Assembly: GCA_020636045.1 (NCBI GenBank)
Contig: JACJYP010000014.1
Span: 25,818-89,817 of the forward strand
Direction of reading: 5' to 3'
DNA: 64,000 bases
DNA from: Lewinellaceae bacterium
Lineage (GTDB): Bacteria > Bacteroidota > Bacteroidia > Chitinophagales > Saprospiraceae
Positions 25,442 through 34,620 of the stretch are shown here, piece after piece; the first letter of the stretch is position 1; each line of letters opens with the position of its first letter. The notes under the pieces are model-generated. The model searched no databases and was not told the DNA's origin. It was given only the letters and a program-made list of their open reading frames with translations. Both the position numbers and the translations under genes were made by a program.

Positions 25442-27544
25442 ATGTCTACTGCAGCGCCGGCAAAAAAGCGACCGACCAACCCGAAAGTTCCTCAGGATAT
25501 ACTTGAAAAGGCTTTTCGCCTGATGGCCACATCGAAGGCCATGACTGATATTTACGAAGCCAATTTCAAGTTTGTCAGCAAATATGTCCACGCAACGTCG
25601 CGCGGGCATGAGGCTATTCAACTCGCTGCAGGCCTTCAACTCTTGCCCACCGACTACGCCTACCTGTACTATCGGGACGAAAGCATTCTGCTTGGTATGG
25701 GGCTTCGGCCTTACGAACTCATGCTGCAACTGATGGCCAAACGCGAAGATCCGTTTTCGGGCGGCCGCTCCTATTATTGCCATCCCAGCCTGCGCAGGCC
25801 CGACATGCCAAAAATTCCCCACCAGAGCAGCGCCACCGGGATGCAGGTCATCCCCGCCACGGGCTCCGCACTCGGTTTCTGGTACAAAGAACAAATGGAA
25901 TTGCTGGACAGCGCGGAGCGCAAAAACCCGCCTGTCGTATTGTGCTCCCTGGGCGACGCGTCTGTGACGGAAGGAGAAGTGAGCGAAGCATTTCAGATGG
26001 CAGTACTCAAAAAACTGCCCATCCTTTATCTCGTACAGGACAACGGATGGGATATTTCCGCCAATGCTGCCGAAACCCGTGTGGCGAATGCTGCGGAATA
26101 CGCCAAAGGTTTTCCGGGGCTGGAAGCCGTGAGCATCGACGGCACCGATTTTGAACTTTGCTGGAACACCGTAAAGGACCTGATCGGGAAAATACGCCGG
26201 GAGCGGCGGCCATTTCTTTTGCATGCAAAAGTGCCCTTACTCAATCACCATACCTCCGGTGTGCGAAAAGAATGGTACCGCGACGACCTGGCCGAACACG
26301 AACAGCGCGATCCATACCCGAAACTTCGCGCAACGATGCTGGAACGCGGTTTTACCGAAAAGCAACTGCGTTCCATCGAACGCGAAACGGCGAAATTCGT
26401 GGCGGATGATTTTGAGCAGGCCCGCAATGCCGAAGACCCGCGGCCGGAAGACCTGTATACACACGATTTTGCACCTACTTCCGTCGAAAAAGAAAGTGGC
26501 AAGAGGGCGCCCGAAGGCAGGGAAGCCAAAGTCATGGTCGACAGCGCCTTGTACGCGATCGAAGAACTCATGCGCAAACATCCTGAATGTCTGTTGTACG
26601 GGCAGGATGTGGGGCGCCGGCTCGGTGGCGTGTTCAGGGAAGCGGCGACGCTTGCAGAAAAATTTGGCGACCACCGGGTCTTCAACACCCCGATACAGGA
26701 GGCATTTATTATCGGAAGCACCGTTGGCATGAGCGCCGTCGGCCTCAAACCCATTGTGGAGGTTCAGTTTGCCGATTATATCTGGCCGGGACTCAATCAA
26801 CTGTTTACCGAAGTCAGCAGGAGTTGTTATCTGACCAACGGCAAATGGCCGGTCAGTTGCATCATCCGTGTTCCGATCGGCGCATACGGCAGTGGAGGCC
26901 CTTATCACAGCAGCAGTGTAGAAAGTGTGGTAGCAAATATCCGGGGGATCAAAATTGCGTATCCAAGTACCGGGGCCGACCTGAAAGGATTGATCAAATC
27001 CGCGTATCTCGATCCGAATCCGGTCGTCATATTTGAACATAAGGGGCTGTACTGGTCAAAGGTTCGCGGCACCGAAAGTGCGCGCACGATCGATCCGGAC
27101 GAAGATTACATATTGCCTTTCGGAATAGCCCGTCAGGCGCTGGCAGCACAACCCGATCGCATCGGGAAAGGCGAAACGATAGCGGTCGTGACGTACGGTA
27201 TGGGCGTGCACTGGGCGCTCAATGCCGCCCGCATGCATTATCCCGGTCTTGTCGAGATCATCGACCTGCGCACACTCTGGCCGCTCGATGAAGCGGCCAT
27301 GTACGAAGCGGCAAAACGCCACGGCAAAGTACTGGTCGTGACCGAAGAACCGGTCAGCAATACATTCGGACAAAGCCTGGCCGCACGCATCTCCGAACAT
27401 TGTTTTCAATGGCTCGACGCGCCGGTCCGCACGATCGGTGCGGCCGATATGCCTGCCGTGCCGCTGAATTCCACCCTCGAACAGGAAATGATCCCTTCCA
27501 TCGAAAAGGTCGCCGATGCCATGCGCACGCTTTTCGAGTGGTAA
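25442..27544 (+). CDS. 2-oxoacid dehydrogenase E1, fused alpha and beta subunits (second copy)
   Basis: A 700-residue E1 fusion homologous to 8617-11034 but clearly diverged. Alpha half (1-330): SRGHEAIQLAAGLQL, YYRDESILLGMG, and the ThDP segment VVLCSLGDASVTEGEVSEAF. Beta half (360-700): LLYGQDVGRRLGGVFREA, NTPIQEAFIIGSTVGMSAVG, and AYGSGGPYHSSSVE. It likely handles a different 2-oxoacid from its paralogue. No E2/E3 gene is adjacent. The start follows a promoter box directly, so it is its own transcription unit. Confidence 0.88.
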   Translation: MSTAAPAKKRPTNPKVPQDILEKAFRLMATSKAMTDIYEANFKFVSKYVHATSRGHEAIQLAAGLQLLPTDYAYLYYRDESILLGMGLRPYELMLQLMAKREDPFSGGRSYYCHPSLRRPDMPKIPHQSSATGMQVIPATGSALGFWYKEQMELLDSAERKNPPVVLCSLGDASVTEGEVSEAFQMAVLKKLPILYLVQDNGWDISANAAETRVANAAEYAKGFPGLEAVSIDGTDFELCWNTVKDLIGKIRRERRPFLLHAKVPLLNHHTSGVRKEWYRDDLAEHEQRDPYPKLRATMLERGFTEKQLRSIERETAKFVADDFEQARNAEDPRPEDLYTHDFAPTSVEKESGKRAPEGREAKVMVDSALYAIEELMRKHPECLLYGQDVGRRLGGVFREAATLAEKFGDHRVFNTPIQEAFIIGSTVGMSAVGLKPIVEVQFADYIWPGLNQLFTEVSRSCYLTNGKWPVSCIIRVPIGAYGSGGPYHSSSVESVVANIRGIKIAYPSTGADLKGLIKSAYLDPNPVVIFEHKGLYWSKVRGTESARTIDPDEDYILPFGIARQALAAQPDRIGKGETIAVVTYGMGVHWALNAARMHYPGLVEIIDLRTLWPLDEAAMYEAAKRHGKVLVVTEEPVSNTFGQSLAARISEHCFQWLDAPVRTIGAADMPAVPLNSTLEQEMIPSIEKVADAMRTLFEW

Positions 27545-27606
27545 TGTTCCATATTGTTTATTCTTACTTTTTCTGACCCGGTTCACCTCCTCTATCTCCA
27601 TCCTTT

Positions 27607-30207
27607 ATGTCAACGAGATTTACGATCGCGGCGATCATCGCCGTCGTGTTTCCTGCCCTGCTTGGCGCACAGTTTCCACAAGGCATGAGGGGGCAATTCA
27701 ATGCCGCTCAGTTCAATATCGGGCGTTTTTACGGCAAGGTAGTCGACAAGGAAACCGGCAAAGGGCTCGGCTACGCTTCTGTTCAGTTGCTCGGCATGCG
27801 TTACGACAGCAGCAGCCGGTCGATGCAGGAAGCGATCCTGGCGGGTCAACTTTCGGAAGAAAACGGCGATTTCAGCCTGGAAGGCCTGCCGATACGGGGG
27901 CAGTTTACCCTGAAGATCAGTTTTATGGGGTACGCCTCGATCGAACAAAAGGTATCGTTCGATCTGAAAATGCCGCAAAACGACCGGCAAGGCGGCGGTA
28001 TCGGCGCCATGGCAGGATCAGTGGACAAAGACCTTGGGAATATTGAACTGGACGCCTCATCGCGATTGCTACAGGAGGTGACGGTAAGCGGAGAGGCGTC
28101 CCAGGTGACGCTTGCGCTTGATAAAAAGATCTACCGCGTCGACAAGGACGGTGTAGCCGCGGGCGGTACGGCAGAGGATGCCCTGAAAAACGTCCCCTCC
28201 CTCAACGTTGACATCGACGGTAACCTCACACTGCGCAATGCCGCACCCCAACTTTTTGTAGATGGCCGCCCCACCCCGCTCACCCTCGACCAGATCCCTG
28301 CCGACGCCATCGAACAGGTAGAAGTGATCACCAACCCCTCCGCCAAATACGATGCTTCCGGAGGTAGCGCAGGTATTGTGAACATCGTATTGAAAAAGGA
28401 ACGCCGGATCGGGTACAACGGTAGTGTTCGCAGCGGCGTGGATATGCGCGGCCGCGCAAACCTGGGAGCAGACGTAAATGCCCGTGAAGGAAAAGTCAAT
28501 GCATTCCTGAGCGGGAACCTGAACCTGCGCAAGTCACTCTCGTCCGGCGGCACCGAACGCCAGAACCTGAGCGGGTCGCCGCTGACAAACATTTACCAGA
28601 ACAATAATTCATTGTATAAAGGCTTCTTTGGTATGGGCCGTGGCGGTGTCGACTGGTTTTTTAACAACCGGAACACCCTTACCCTGAGCGGGATGATCAT
28701 GCGTGGCAATTTCGATTCCGACGACGACCTGTCTATTTTAACCGACACGCTCCTGGGGGCGGACATCAGCAGCAGTCAGGCGATGCGGAATACCGGCACC
28801 TCGCGCCAGTTCAGAAATACAGGGCTCCAGGCTTTGTATAAATATTTATTCCCTAAAGAGGGAAAAGAATGGACCGCAGACATCAATTACAACAAGAGCA
28901 GATCCGAGAATGAAGGTCTGTTTCAGACCGTGTATGTCGATTCTCCCCTTATGACCCGGCAACGTCAGGACGGCGATAATTCAAATTCCTTCTTTACCGC
29001 GCAAACAGACTTCGAAAACCCGCTGAAGGCGGGTATGAAGATTGAACTCGGCGCCCGTGCGGCGGTCCGGAACTTTCAGAGCGAAAACAACAACTTCCAG
29101 TATGATTTTGCCTCCGAACAGTTCCAGCAGGTAACGGGGTTTGCTGATCGCTATAAATTCAATGACCAGGTTTATGCCGCATATGGTACGTTCAGTCATT
29201 CCTTTGCGAAATGGGGATACCAGGCGGGTTTGCGCGCCGAAAGTTCCTTGTACACCGGCACTTTGCTCGATAACGACTCTACTTTTACGAATGAATATCC
29301 GCTCAGCCTGTTCCCCAGCGTATTCCTGACGTACAAGATCAACGACAACGATAATATTCAACTGAGTTATACCCGCAGGATCAACCGCCCGAATTTTTTC
29401 CAGATCATCCCCTTCCCCGACTTTTCCGATTCCTTGCTGCTTTCCCGCGGCAATCCCGCGCTCAAACCCGAATTTACCAATGCCTTCGAAGTGTCGTACC
29501 AAAATATATTTACCGGCGGGCACAACCTGCTGGTTTCCGTTTACTATCGCCGCGCTACCGACCTGATCACCCGTTACCAGTTCTCCGAATACAACGATCA
29601 GTTACAGCGCAATACCATTGTTTCCAGTTTTGCGAATGCAAATTCCAGCTCCGCATACGGCACGGAACTGACCCTGAAAAACACTTTCTGGAAAAAAATA
29701 GAATTGACCACAAACCTCAATTTCTACAACTCCATTGTCGACGCACAAAACGTGGAAAGCGATCTGCGCAACGAACAGTTCACCTGGTTTGTCAAGGAAA
29801 ATCTGAACATCAAACTACCCGAAAATTTCACCGTACAATTTTCGGGCTCCTATCAAAGCCGTACCGCCTATGCCCTGTCCAGCGGCAGCCGCTGGGGAGG
29901 ATGGGGCGGCGGACCCTCAAGTTCTGCGCAAGGATACTCGCTTCCCGTATGGTACGTCGATTTTTCTGTTCGCAAAGACCTGTGGAACCGCAAGGCAAGT
30001 CTGACCCTGAACATTCAGGATATCTTCCGTTCGCGGAAAAACGGCTCCTACACCGAATCGGCTTTTTTCACGCAGGACACTTGGCGGCGGCGCGACCCGC
30101 AACTTGTAAGACTCAATTTTTCTTACCGTTTCGGCAAGTTCGACGTGTCGCTGTTCCGGCGCAAGAACAACCGGATCGAAACGGAAGGCATGGATGCCGG
30201 ATTCTGA
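27607..30207 (+). CDS. TonB-dependent-receptor-like outer-membrane beta-barrel protein
   Basis: An 866-residue outer-membrane protein. After a signal peptide (about 1-21) comes a carboxypeptidase-regulatory-like domain (FYGKVVDKETGKGLGYASVQLLG), then a plug-like domain (ALKNVPSLNVDIDGNLTLRN, then AIEQVEVITNPSAKYDASGG) and a barrel of alternating strands ending in RLNFSYRFGKFDVSLFRRKN. This layout matches the outer-membrane beta-barrel family related to TonB receptors. Substrate is unknown; no SusD partner is adjacent. It converges on the next gene with 1 bp between stops. Confidence 0.88.
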   Translation: MSTRFTIAAIIAVVFPALLGAQFPQGMRGQFNAAQFNIGRFYGKVVDKETGKGLGYASVQLLGMRYDSSSRSMQEAILAGQLSEENGDFSLEGLPIRGQFTLKISFMGYASIEQKVSFDLKMPQNDRQGGGIGAMAGSVDKDLGNIELDASSRLLQEVTVSGEASQVTLALDKKIYRVDKDGVAAGGTAEDALKNVPSLNVDIDGNLTLRNAAPQLFVDGRPTPLTLDQIPADAIEQVEVITNPSAKYDASGGSAGIVNIVLKKERRIGYNGSVRSGVDMRGRANLGADVNAREGKVNAFLSGNLNLRKSLSSGGTERQNLSGSPLTNIYQNNNSLYKGFFGMGRGGVDWFFNNRNTLTLSGMIMRGNFDSDDDLSILTDTLLGADISSSQAMRNTGTSRQFRNTGLQALYKYLFPKEGKEWTADINYNKSRSENEGLFQTVYVDSPLMTRQRQDGDNSNSFFTAQTDFENPLKAGMKIELGARAAVRNFQSENNNFQYDFASEQFQQVTGFADRYKFNDQVYAAYGTFSHSFAKWGYQAGLRAESSLYTGTLLDNDSTFTNEYPLSLFPSVFLTYKINDNDNIQLSYTRRINRPNFFQIIPFPDFSDSLLLSRGNPALKPEFTNAFEVSYQNIFTGGHNLLVSVYYRRATDLITRYQFSEYNDQLQRNTIVSSFANANSSSAYGTELTLKNTFWKKIELTTNLNFYNSIVDAQNVESDLRNEQFTWFVKENLNIKLPENFTVQFSGSYQSRTAYALSSGSRWGGWGGGPSSSAQGYSLPVWYVDFSVRKDLWNRKASLTLNIQDIFRSRKNGSYTESAFFTQDTWRRRDPQLVRLNFSYRFGKFDVSLFRRKNNRIETEGMDAGF

Positions 30208-30208
30208 A

Positions 30209-33200
30209 TTACCGCACCAGGGCGATCCGCACTTTGTGGCCGTCGGCTATGACGGAATAGATACCATGCGCCATGCCGGTAAGGTCGAGACTGGTTTCCC
30301 AATCGAATGCTCCCATATGTTTTTCGAGCACGACTTTTCCCGCTCGGTTGTACACCTGTATGTCAAATTCGTTTGATCTCGCGTTGAATTTTCGGCGAAG
30401 AATAAACAATCCGGTCCCGGGATTCGGAGAAACGTCCCAGGACCGGCCTGTTTGATCGGCAGGATCCACCGGGACAAACCCGAAGTTGCGGGAGATTTCT
30501 TCATCGCCTTCCATTGCGACCGGGCTTGAATAACTCTCTCCGTTCAAACCGAAACCTGGCGATAAGGCTCCGAAATCGATCGGAGGAAGCACATAAGCGC
30601 GGTATTCCCCTGATGGTATTGCCTTGAGTTCATAAAATCCCGCCGCATCGGCGGTAGCGGCCCCTGCCACTGCGTCGGTATTTATATCGAACAGGATCAC
30701 GGCAGCGCCTTTTAATGGTCGCTCAGGGGGATCGAATATTCCATCGGCATTTTCATCGAGCCAGACGGATCCGTTCATTTTATTCGGCATCTGCAATTTG
30801 GGCGGAAACAATTGGGATGAAGGCACTACGGACTTGGGCATTTTGTCACCACTCCACAGCAGCCTGGCGGTCGCGTCGCCCCCCAACTCAAAAAATTCCA
30901 TCCGGATGCTATAATGACGCCCTCCTTCCATCGCAAGCCTTGTGCTGTATTCCAGTTGTGGCTGTGGTATCCAGTGATCGATCACAAGGCTGTCATCGAT
31001 CCATAGTCGCACGCCGTCATCCGTAATGGTATATAAGGTAAGCGTGTCCGAAAAAAACGGAACGATCTCACCTGTCCAGCGCACTGAAAATTTGTCTTTG
31101 GGAATATGCCCGGGTTCGGGTGTGCCATCCAGCCACTCAAAATTCACAACAGAATCGACCCTGCTAAGCAGCATCGTGCCTTCCACCCCGTTCAGATAAT
31201 CGTCTATTTGAAAATATTCGCCATATAGCCCGTTACCTTCATCATAGCGATATATGTTGTAGATGGCCTTCAATGGAGTGCCAGACGTTTCCGGTGTGGT
31301 GAATGAGACTTCATGAAACGTTTCTCCGCTTTCCCAGCGGTCAAACACAAGGATGGAATCGTCGCTGAATATTATTTCAGGCACAGAAACGGTGCGGTGG
31401 AGCCCTGTCACGCTCAAAAACGAAAAAGGAGCAGTTCCGTTGATCCCGTCCGCGCTCACAGGAATGCCGGGAGGTTCCGTCAGCACCGTTATTTCCGTTT
31501 TTTGCGGATAAACATCTCTTTTTGTTGTCTTTGACAATCCGACACTATCAGTGGCAGTCAGGTAAATGCGGTACCAAACATTGTCATCGGGCTCTCCGTC
31601 TTGCAGTACATAGTAAAACCCCTCGGAAACGCCACTGAACGGCGTCAGTGCGGGGTGAATGTGGTCGTCGTGGTGAAAATCGATCTTCCAGGCAAGCCTG
31701 TCCGGCCCCAGGGCTCCCTCTTCCGCATCTTCTGCCGTGCCTGCAAAGGGGATCTCTTCGCCGGCCCGGTACAGGAAATCCGGATCCGGAAGTGTGATAT
31801 AAGGTTCCGGCCGTTTGTTTGCCGTCACACGAAGCATCGCGCTTTTGGAGGTATCGCTTCCAAACGGATTTTTAACAATACAGCGATACAAAGCGCCGCT
31901 GTCCTGCAATTGAACGCCGTTGAAGGTCAGTTTTCCCGTAAGGGCGCCGGGGATATCTGCATCGTTTTTTTGCCAGCGGTAAGATAAGGGAGCATTGCCC
32001 AAAGCAAGTACCTGCAGGGAGAGCGTGTCGCCTTCGGAATAAAGGCCACTTTTGGGGTGACTGTACACATACGGCGCGTTACCGCCCACGTACACGACCC
32101 GCCATAGGCTGCCATCCGTGCTGGCGGTGTTGTCTTCCTCCGATCCGCCGCCAAGACCGGCGCGGGCCAGATAATAAAAATCGCCCTGCGGCGTGATCCG
32201 AATGGAAACCGGGCGTTTGGCGCCCGTCACCAAGTCCGGTTCCCGGATACCCGTTTCGGGATTAAGCACCGCAATGTAGCCCTTGCAATAATCTGCAAAA
32301 AAGAACTTCCCCGCGTACTGTGCCGGGAACCCGCCACCAGCAACGGGATAAAATGCTGCGCCGATGACAGAACATCCATTTGTATGATCGTAGGCAAAAA
32401 AGGGATCCTTATAATTCAACGGCACGGCCTGATTCGTCACATATCCTTCCAGGCGCGGATAACCGTAGTCGGCGCCTGGAAGTACATCGTTGATCTCTTC
32501 CCAATCGGTACCGCCCACGTCGCAGTTGAAAATACGGCCCGTTTCCGGTTGTACGCCCATGCTGAAAGGATTACGGAAACCGACGGCGTATATAGCCCGG
32601 TATTTGCCGGTGGCGGTAGTAAAAAAAGGGTTGTCGGCAGGAATGGAACCGTCGGGATTGAGCCTCAGTACCTTACCAAGGTCATTGTTCAGGTCGTATG
32701 CAGGATAAGAAAAGCCATTCTCGCCGGTAGAAATGTATAGTTTGCCGTCATTCCCGAAAAGCATGGCGCCGGCGTGATGCACGGAACCCAGTTTGGGATC
32801 GCAGTCGTAAATGACCTCTTCCGAACCCGGTATCGAGAAATTTCCGTCCGCCCTCACCCTGACCACGCGATTGTGCGAACCATCCGGTACCGTATGGTAC
32901 AAATAGACATACGGCGAATCGGGGAATGCCGGGTGCAGTGTGATATGGCCAAGCCCGCGTTCGTTAAAATCGTCGACCGACAGGATGCAAAACGGGTCGG
33001 GCAACAGCGCCCCGTCCTGAACGATCCGCACCAATCCTTCTTTTTCTGTGATAAAAATGCGTCCGTCGGGCGATACGGCCATATCGGTGGGGTTCAGGCC
33101 ATTAGCCAGCTCATACTGGATAAAACCGGGCGGTAATTGTGCGCTAGCAAAAGAACTCCAGCAAAGCAGCAACAAGGCGGGCAGGAGATGCCCGGGTTTT

Positions 33201-33217
33201 CTGTGTTTACCTGTCAT
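30209..33217 (-). CDS. Secreted PQQ-type sugar dehydrogenase with Ig, PA14 and T9SS sorting domains
   Basis: A 1002-residue multidomain secreted protein. Signal peptide (GHLLPALLLLCWSSFASA-Q), then a six-bladed glucose/sorbosone-dehydrogenase propeller (about 27-370; GLNPTDMAVSPDGRIFITEKEG, RNPFSMGVQPETGRIF), an Ig-like segment (YRWQKNDADIPGALTGKL), a PA14 carbohydrate-binding-like region (about 660-800), an SdrD-like B domain (NGSVWLDENADGIFDPPERP), and a C-terminal T9SS sorting domain (WDVSPNPGTGLFILRR). It is presumably exported by the T9SS and attached to the cell surface, where it could oxidise sugars. Confidence 0.88.
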   Translation of the reverse strand: MTGKHRKPGHLLPALLLLCWSSFASAQLPPGFIQYELANGLNPTDMAVSPDGRIFITEKEGLVRIVQDGALLPDPFCILSVDDFNERGLGHITLHPAFPDSPYVYLYHTVPDGSHNRVVRVRADGNFSIPGSEEVIYDCDPKLGSVHHAGAMLFGNDGKLYISTGENGFSYPAYDLNNDLGKVLRLNPDGSIPADNPFFTTATGKYRAIYAVGFRNPFSMGVQPETGRIFNCDVGGTDWEEINDVLPGADYGYPRLEGYVTNQAVPLNYKDPFFAYDHTNGCSVIGAAFYPVAGGGFPAQYAGKFFFADYCKGYIAVLNPETGIREPDLVTGAKRPVSIRITPQGDFYYLARAGLGGGSEEDNTASTDGSLWRVVYVGGNAPYVYSHPKSGLYSEGDTLSLQVLALGNAPLSYRWQKNDADIPGALTGKLTFNGVQLQDSGALYRCIVKNPFGSDTSKSAMLRVTANKRPEPYITLPDPDFLYRAGEEIPFAGTAEDAEEGALGPDRLAWKIDFHHDDHIHPALTPFSGVSEGFYYVLQDGEPDDNVWYRIYLTATDSVGLSKTTKRDVYPQKTEITVLTEPPGIPVSADGINGTAPFSFLSVTGLHRTVSVPEIIFSDDSILVFDRWESGETFHEVSFTTPETSGTPLKAIYNIYRYDEGNGLYGEYFQIDDYLNGVEGTMLLSRVDSVVNFEWLDGTPEPGHIPKDKFSVRWTGEIVPFFSDTLTLYTITDDGVRLWIDDSLVIDHWIPQPQLEYSTRLAMEGGRHYSIRMEFFELGGDATARLLWSGDKMPKSVVPSSQLFPPKLQMPNKMNGSVWLDENADGIFDPPERPLKGAAVILFDINTDAVAGAATADAAGFYELKAIPSGEYRAYVLPPIDFGALSPGFGLNGESYSSPVAMEGDEEISRNFGFVPVDPADQTGRSWDVSPNPGTGLFILRRKFNARSNEFDIQVYNRAGKVVLEKHMGAFDWETSLDLTGMAHGIYSVIADGHKVRIALVR

Positions 33218-33400
33218 AGGATCGAATTTTGATTTTTCTGCAGCGATGGAATCGGATAACCGGAGCCACCGGATACAGAAGAATGCGCGAAAATCGCCTC
33301 AAAAAAGAGAATAACAAAGCATTTGGGATATTTGACAGGTCGAATAAGGGCTAAACGGGCAGAAAACACCGGTCACTGGCCCCTACACAGAAAGTATGGA

Positions 33401-33445
33401 TAATAAAAAACCTGCAAAAGAGGCCGGAGCCTTCCTTTGCAGGTC
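33401..33445 (-). terminator. Terminator of the histone-like gene
   Basis: On the - strand ACCTGCAAAGGAAGGC pairs with GCCTCTTTTGCAGGT (one bulge) and is followed by TTTTTTATT. It lies just past the stop at 33468. Confidence 0.7.
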
Positions 33446-33467
33446 ATTGATTGATGGGTCTTAAATC

Positions 33468-33644
33468 TTACCTCGAGTTTTTGGTTTCCAGAACGTCTTT
33501 TCTGAGCGTCTGGGCCAGGTCTTTCAGCGTTTGCATTGCTTTGCGCACGCGAGCGCCGGCAGCATTGTTTCCGGCATAAAATTTCGTTACGTCAGCTTCG
33601 GCTTCGGCAATGGTTTTTTTGATGTCTTCAAAAATTTTGCTCAT
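33468..33644 (-). CDS. Small histone H1-like DNA-binding protein
   Basis: A 58-residue protein beginning MSKIFEDIKKTIAEAEADV at the ATG at 33644; the longer open frame upstream is not coding because a promoter lies inside it. It matches the short Hc1/histone-H1-like proteins of Bacteroidota: an amphipathic helix, then FYAGNNAAGARVRKAMQTLKD and a basic end. The RVRKAMQ helix is the signature. Such proteins probably bind DNA or RNA and compact the nucleoid. It has its own promoter and terminator. Confidence 0.82.
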   Translation of the reverse strand: MSKIFEDIKKTIAEAEADVTKFYAGNNAAGARVRKAMQTLKDLAQTLRKDVLETKNSR

Positions 33645-33676
33645 ACTTTGAAAGGTTTTAATAATCAAATAACCCG

Positions 33677-33703
33677 CAAATATACGCTTTATCACTCTTG
33701 CAA
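33677..33703 (-). promoter_or_regulatory. Promoter of the histone-like gene
   Basis: On the - strand TATATTTG (33684-33677) matches TAnnTTTG, with TTG (33703-33701) about 16 nt upstream. The start codon follows 32 nt later, which supports the short 58-residue gene model. Confidence 0.55.
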
Positions 33704-33803
33704 GCGTTTTTTTAATCAATAAGAAAAGAGACCGATCAAATAAACCCGGTCTGCTTTTACTCTGCAGCATCTTGTTATTTTTGCCCCCGAACAATCTAGA
33801 GAC

Positions 33804-34595
33804 GTGAATTTTTTTGCCCGAATCCTTCGCCGCTGGTACCGCACGATTCCCCAAAACGAGGAAGGGAAACTGCTATGGGGTAAATACTTCAGGCGCTTGT
33901 TGCTGCGCCTGATCCTGTGGTTTCTGGGCCTCTCGGTCGGGATCACATTATTGTATAGTTTCATGCCTATTCCTTTTACACCATTAATGTTGCAGCGCTG
34001 CTGGGAACAATCCTGGGATTCGAAGAGGGAAGTCCGGCTCCTGCACGACTGGGTGTCATTTCATGAAATATCTCCACATTTGCAGTTGGCCGTAGTGTGT
34101 TCGGAAGACCAGGATTTTCTGGAGCACGAGGGGTTCGATTTCGAGGCGATTGAAAAGGCATACGTCTACAACAAAACACACAAGCGAAAGCGCGGCGCGA
34201 GCACCATCAGCCAGCAGACTGCAAAAAATATTTTTTTGTGGCCCAGCCGATCCTGGATGCGAAAAGGCCTGGAAGTGTATTTTACCTTCCTCATAGAAAC
34301 GATCTGGAGCAAAAAACGGATCATGACAGCGTATCTGAACAGCATCGAATTCGGTGACGGGGTTTATGGCGCTGAAGCGGCCGCCCAGCACTATTTCAGA
34401 AAAAGCGCCAAAGACCTGAACCGTCAGGAATCCGCGCTGCTCGCTTCCGTGCTCCCCAATCCACTGGTGTACAAAGTGGAACGCCCCTCGGCCAAAGTGC
34501 GCGAAAAGCAACAATGGGTGCTTTCTCAAATGCGTATGTGGGGCGGGCGCATCGATTACGAAAATCCCAACACACCCAAAAAGAGCGGGCGCTAG
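33804..34595 (+). CDS. mtgA: Monofunctional peptidoglycan transglycosylase
   Basis: Polymerises lipid II into glycan strands. The 263-residue protein has one N-terminal membrane anchor (about 30-54, LLRLILWFLGLSVGITLLYSF) and a GT51 domain: SEDQDFLEHEGFDFEAIEKA with the catalytic Glu, RGASTISQQTAKNIFLWPSRS, and KKRIMTAYLNSIEFGDGVYG. No transpeptidase domain follows, so it is the MtgA type. It starts at GTG (33804). The next gene begins 25 bp after its stop. Confidence 0.92.
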   Translation: MNFFARILRRWYRTIPQNEEGKLLWGKYFRRLLLRLILWFLGLSVGITLLYSFMPIPFTPLMLQRCWEQSWDSKREVRLLHDWVSFHEISPHLQLAVVCSEDQDFLEHEGFDFEAIEKAYVYNKTHKRKRGASTISQQTAKNIFLWPSRSWMRKGLEVYFTFLIETIWSKKRIMTAYLNSIEFGDGVYGAEAAAQHYFRKSAKDLNRQESALLASVLPNPLVYKVERPSAKVREKQQWVLSQMRMWGGRIDYENPNTPKKSGR

Positions 34596-34620
34596 CATCG
34601 CCGCGTCAAAAAACAAGTAC

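Noticed and set aside
33645..33854. N-terminal extension of the histone-like protein
   Set aside because: The promoter at 33677-33703 lies within it, and the extension has no similarity to the short family.
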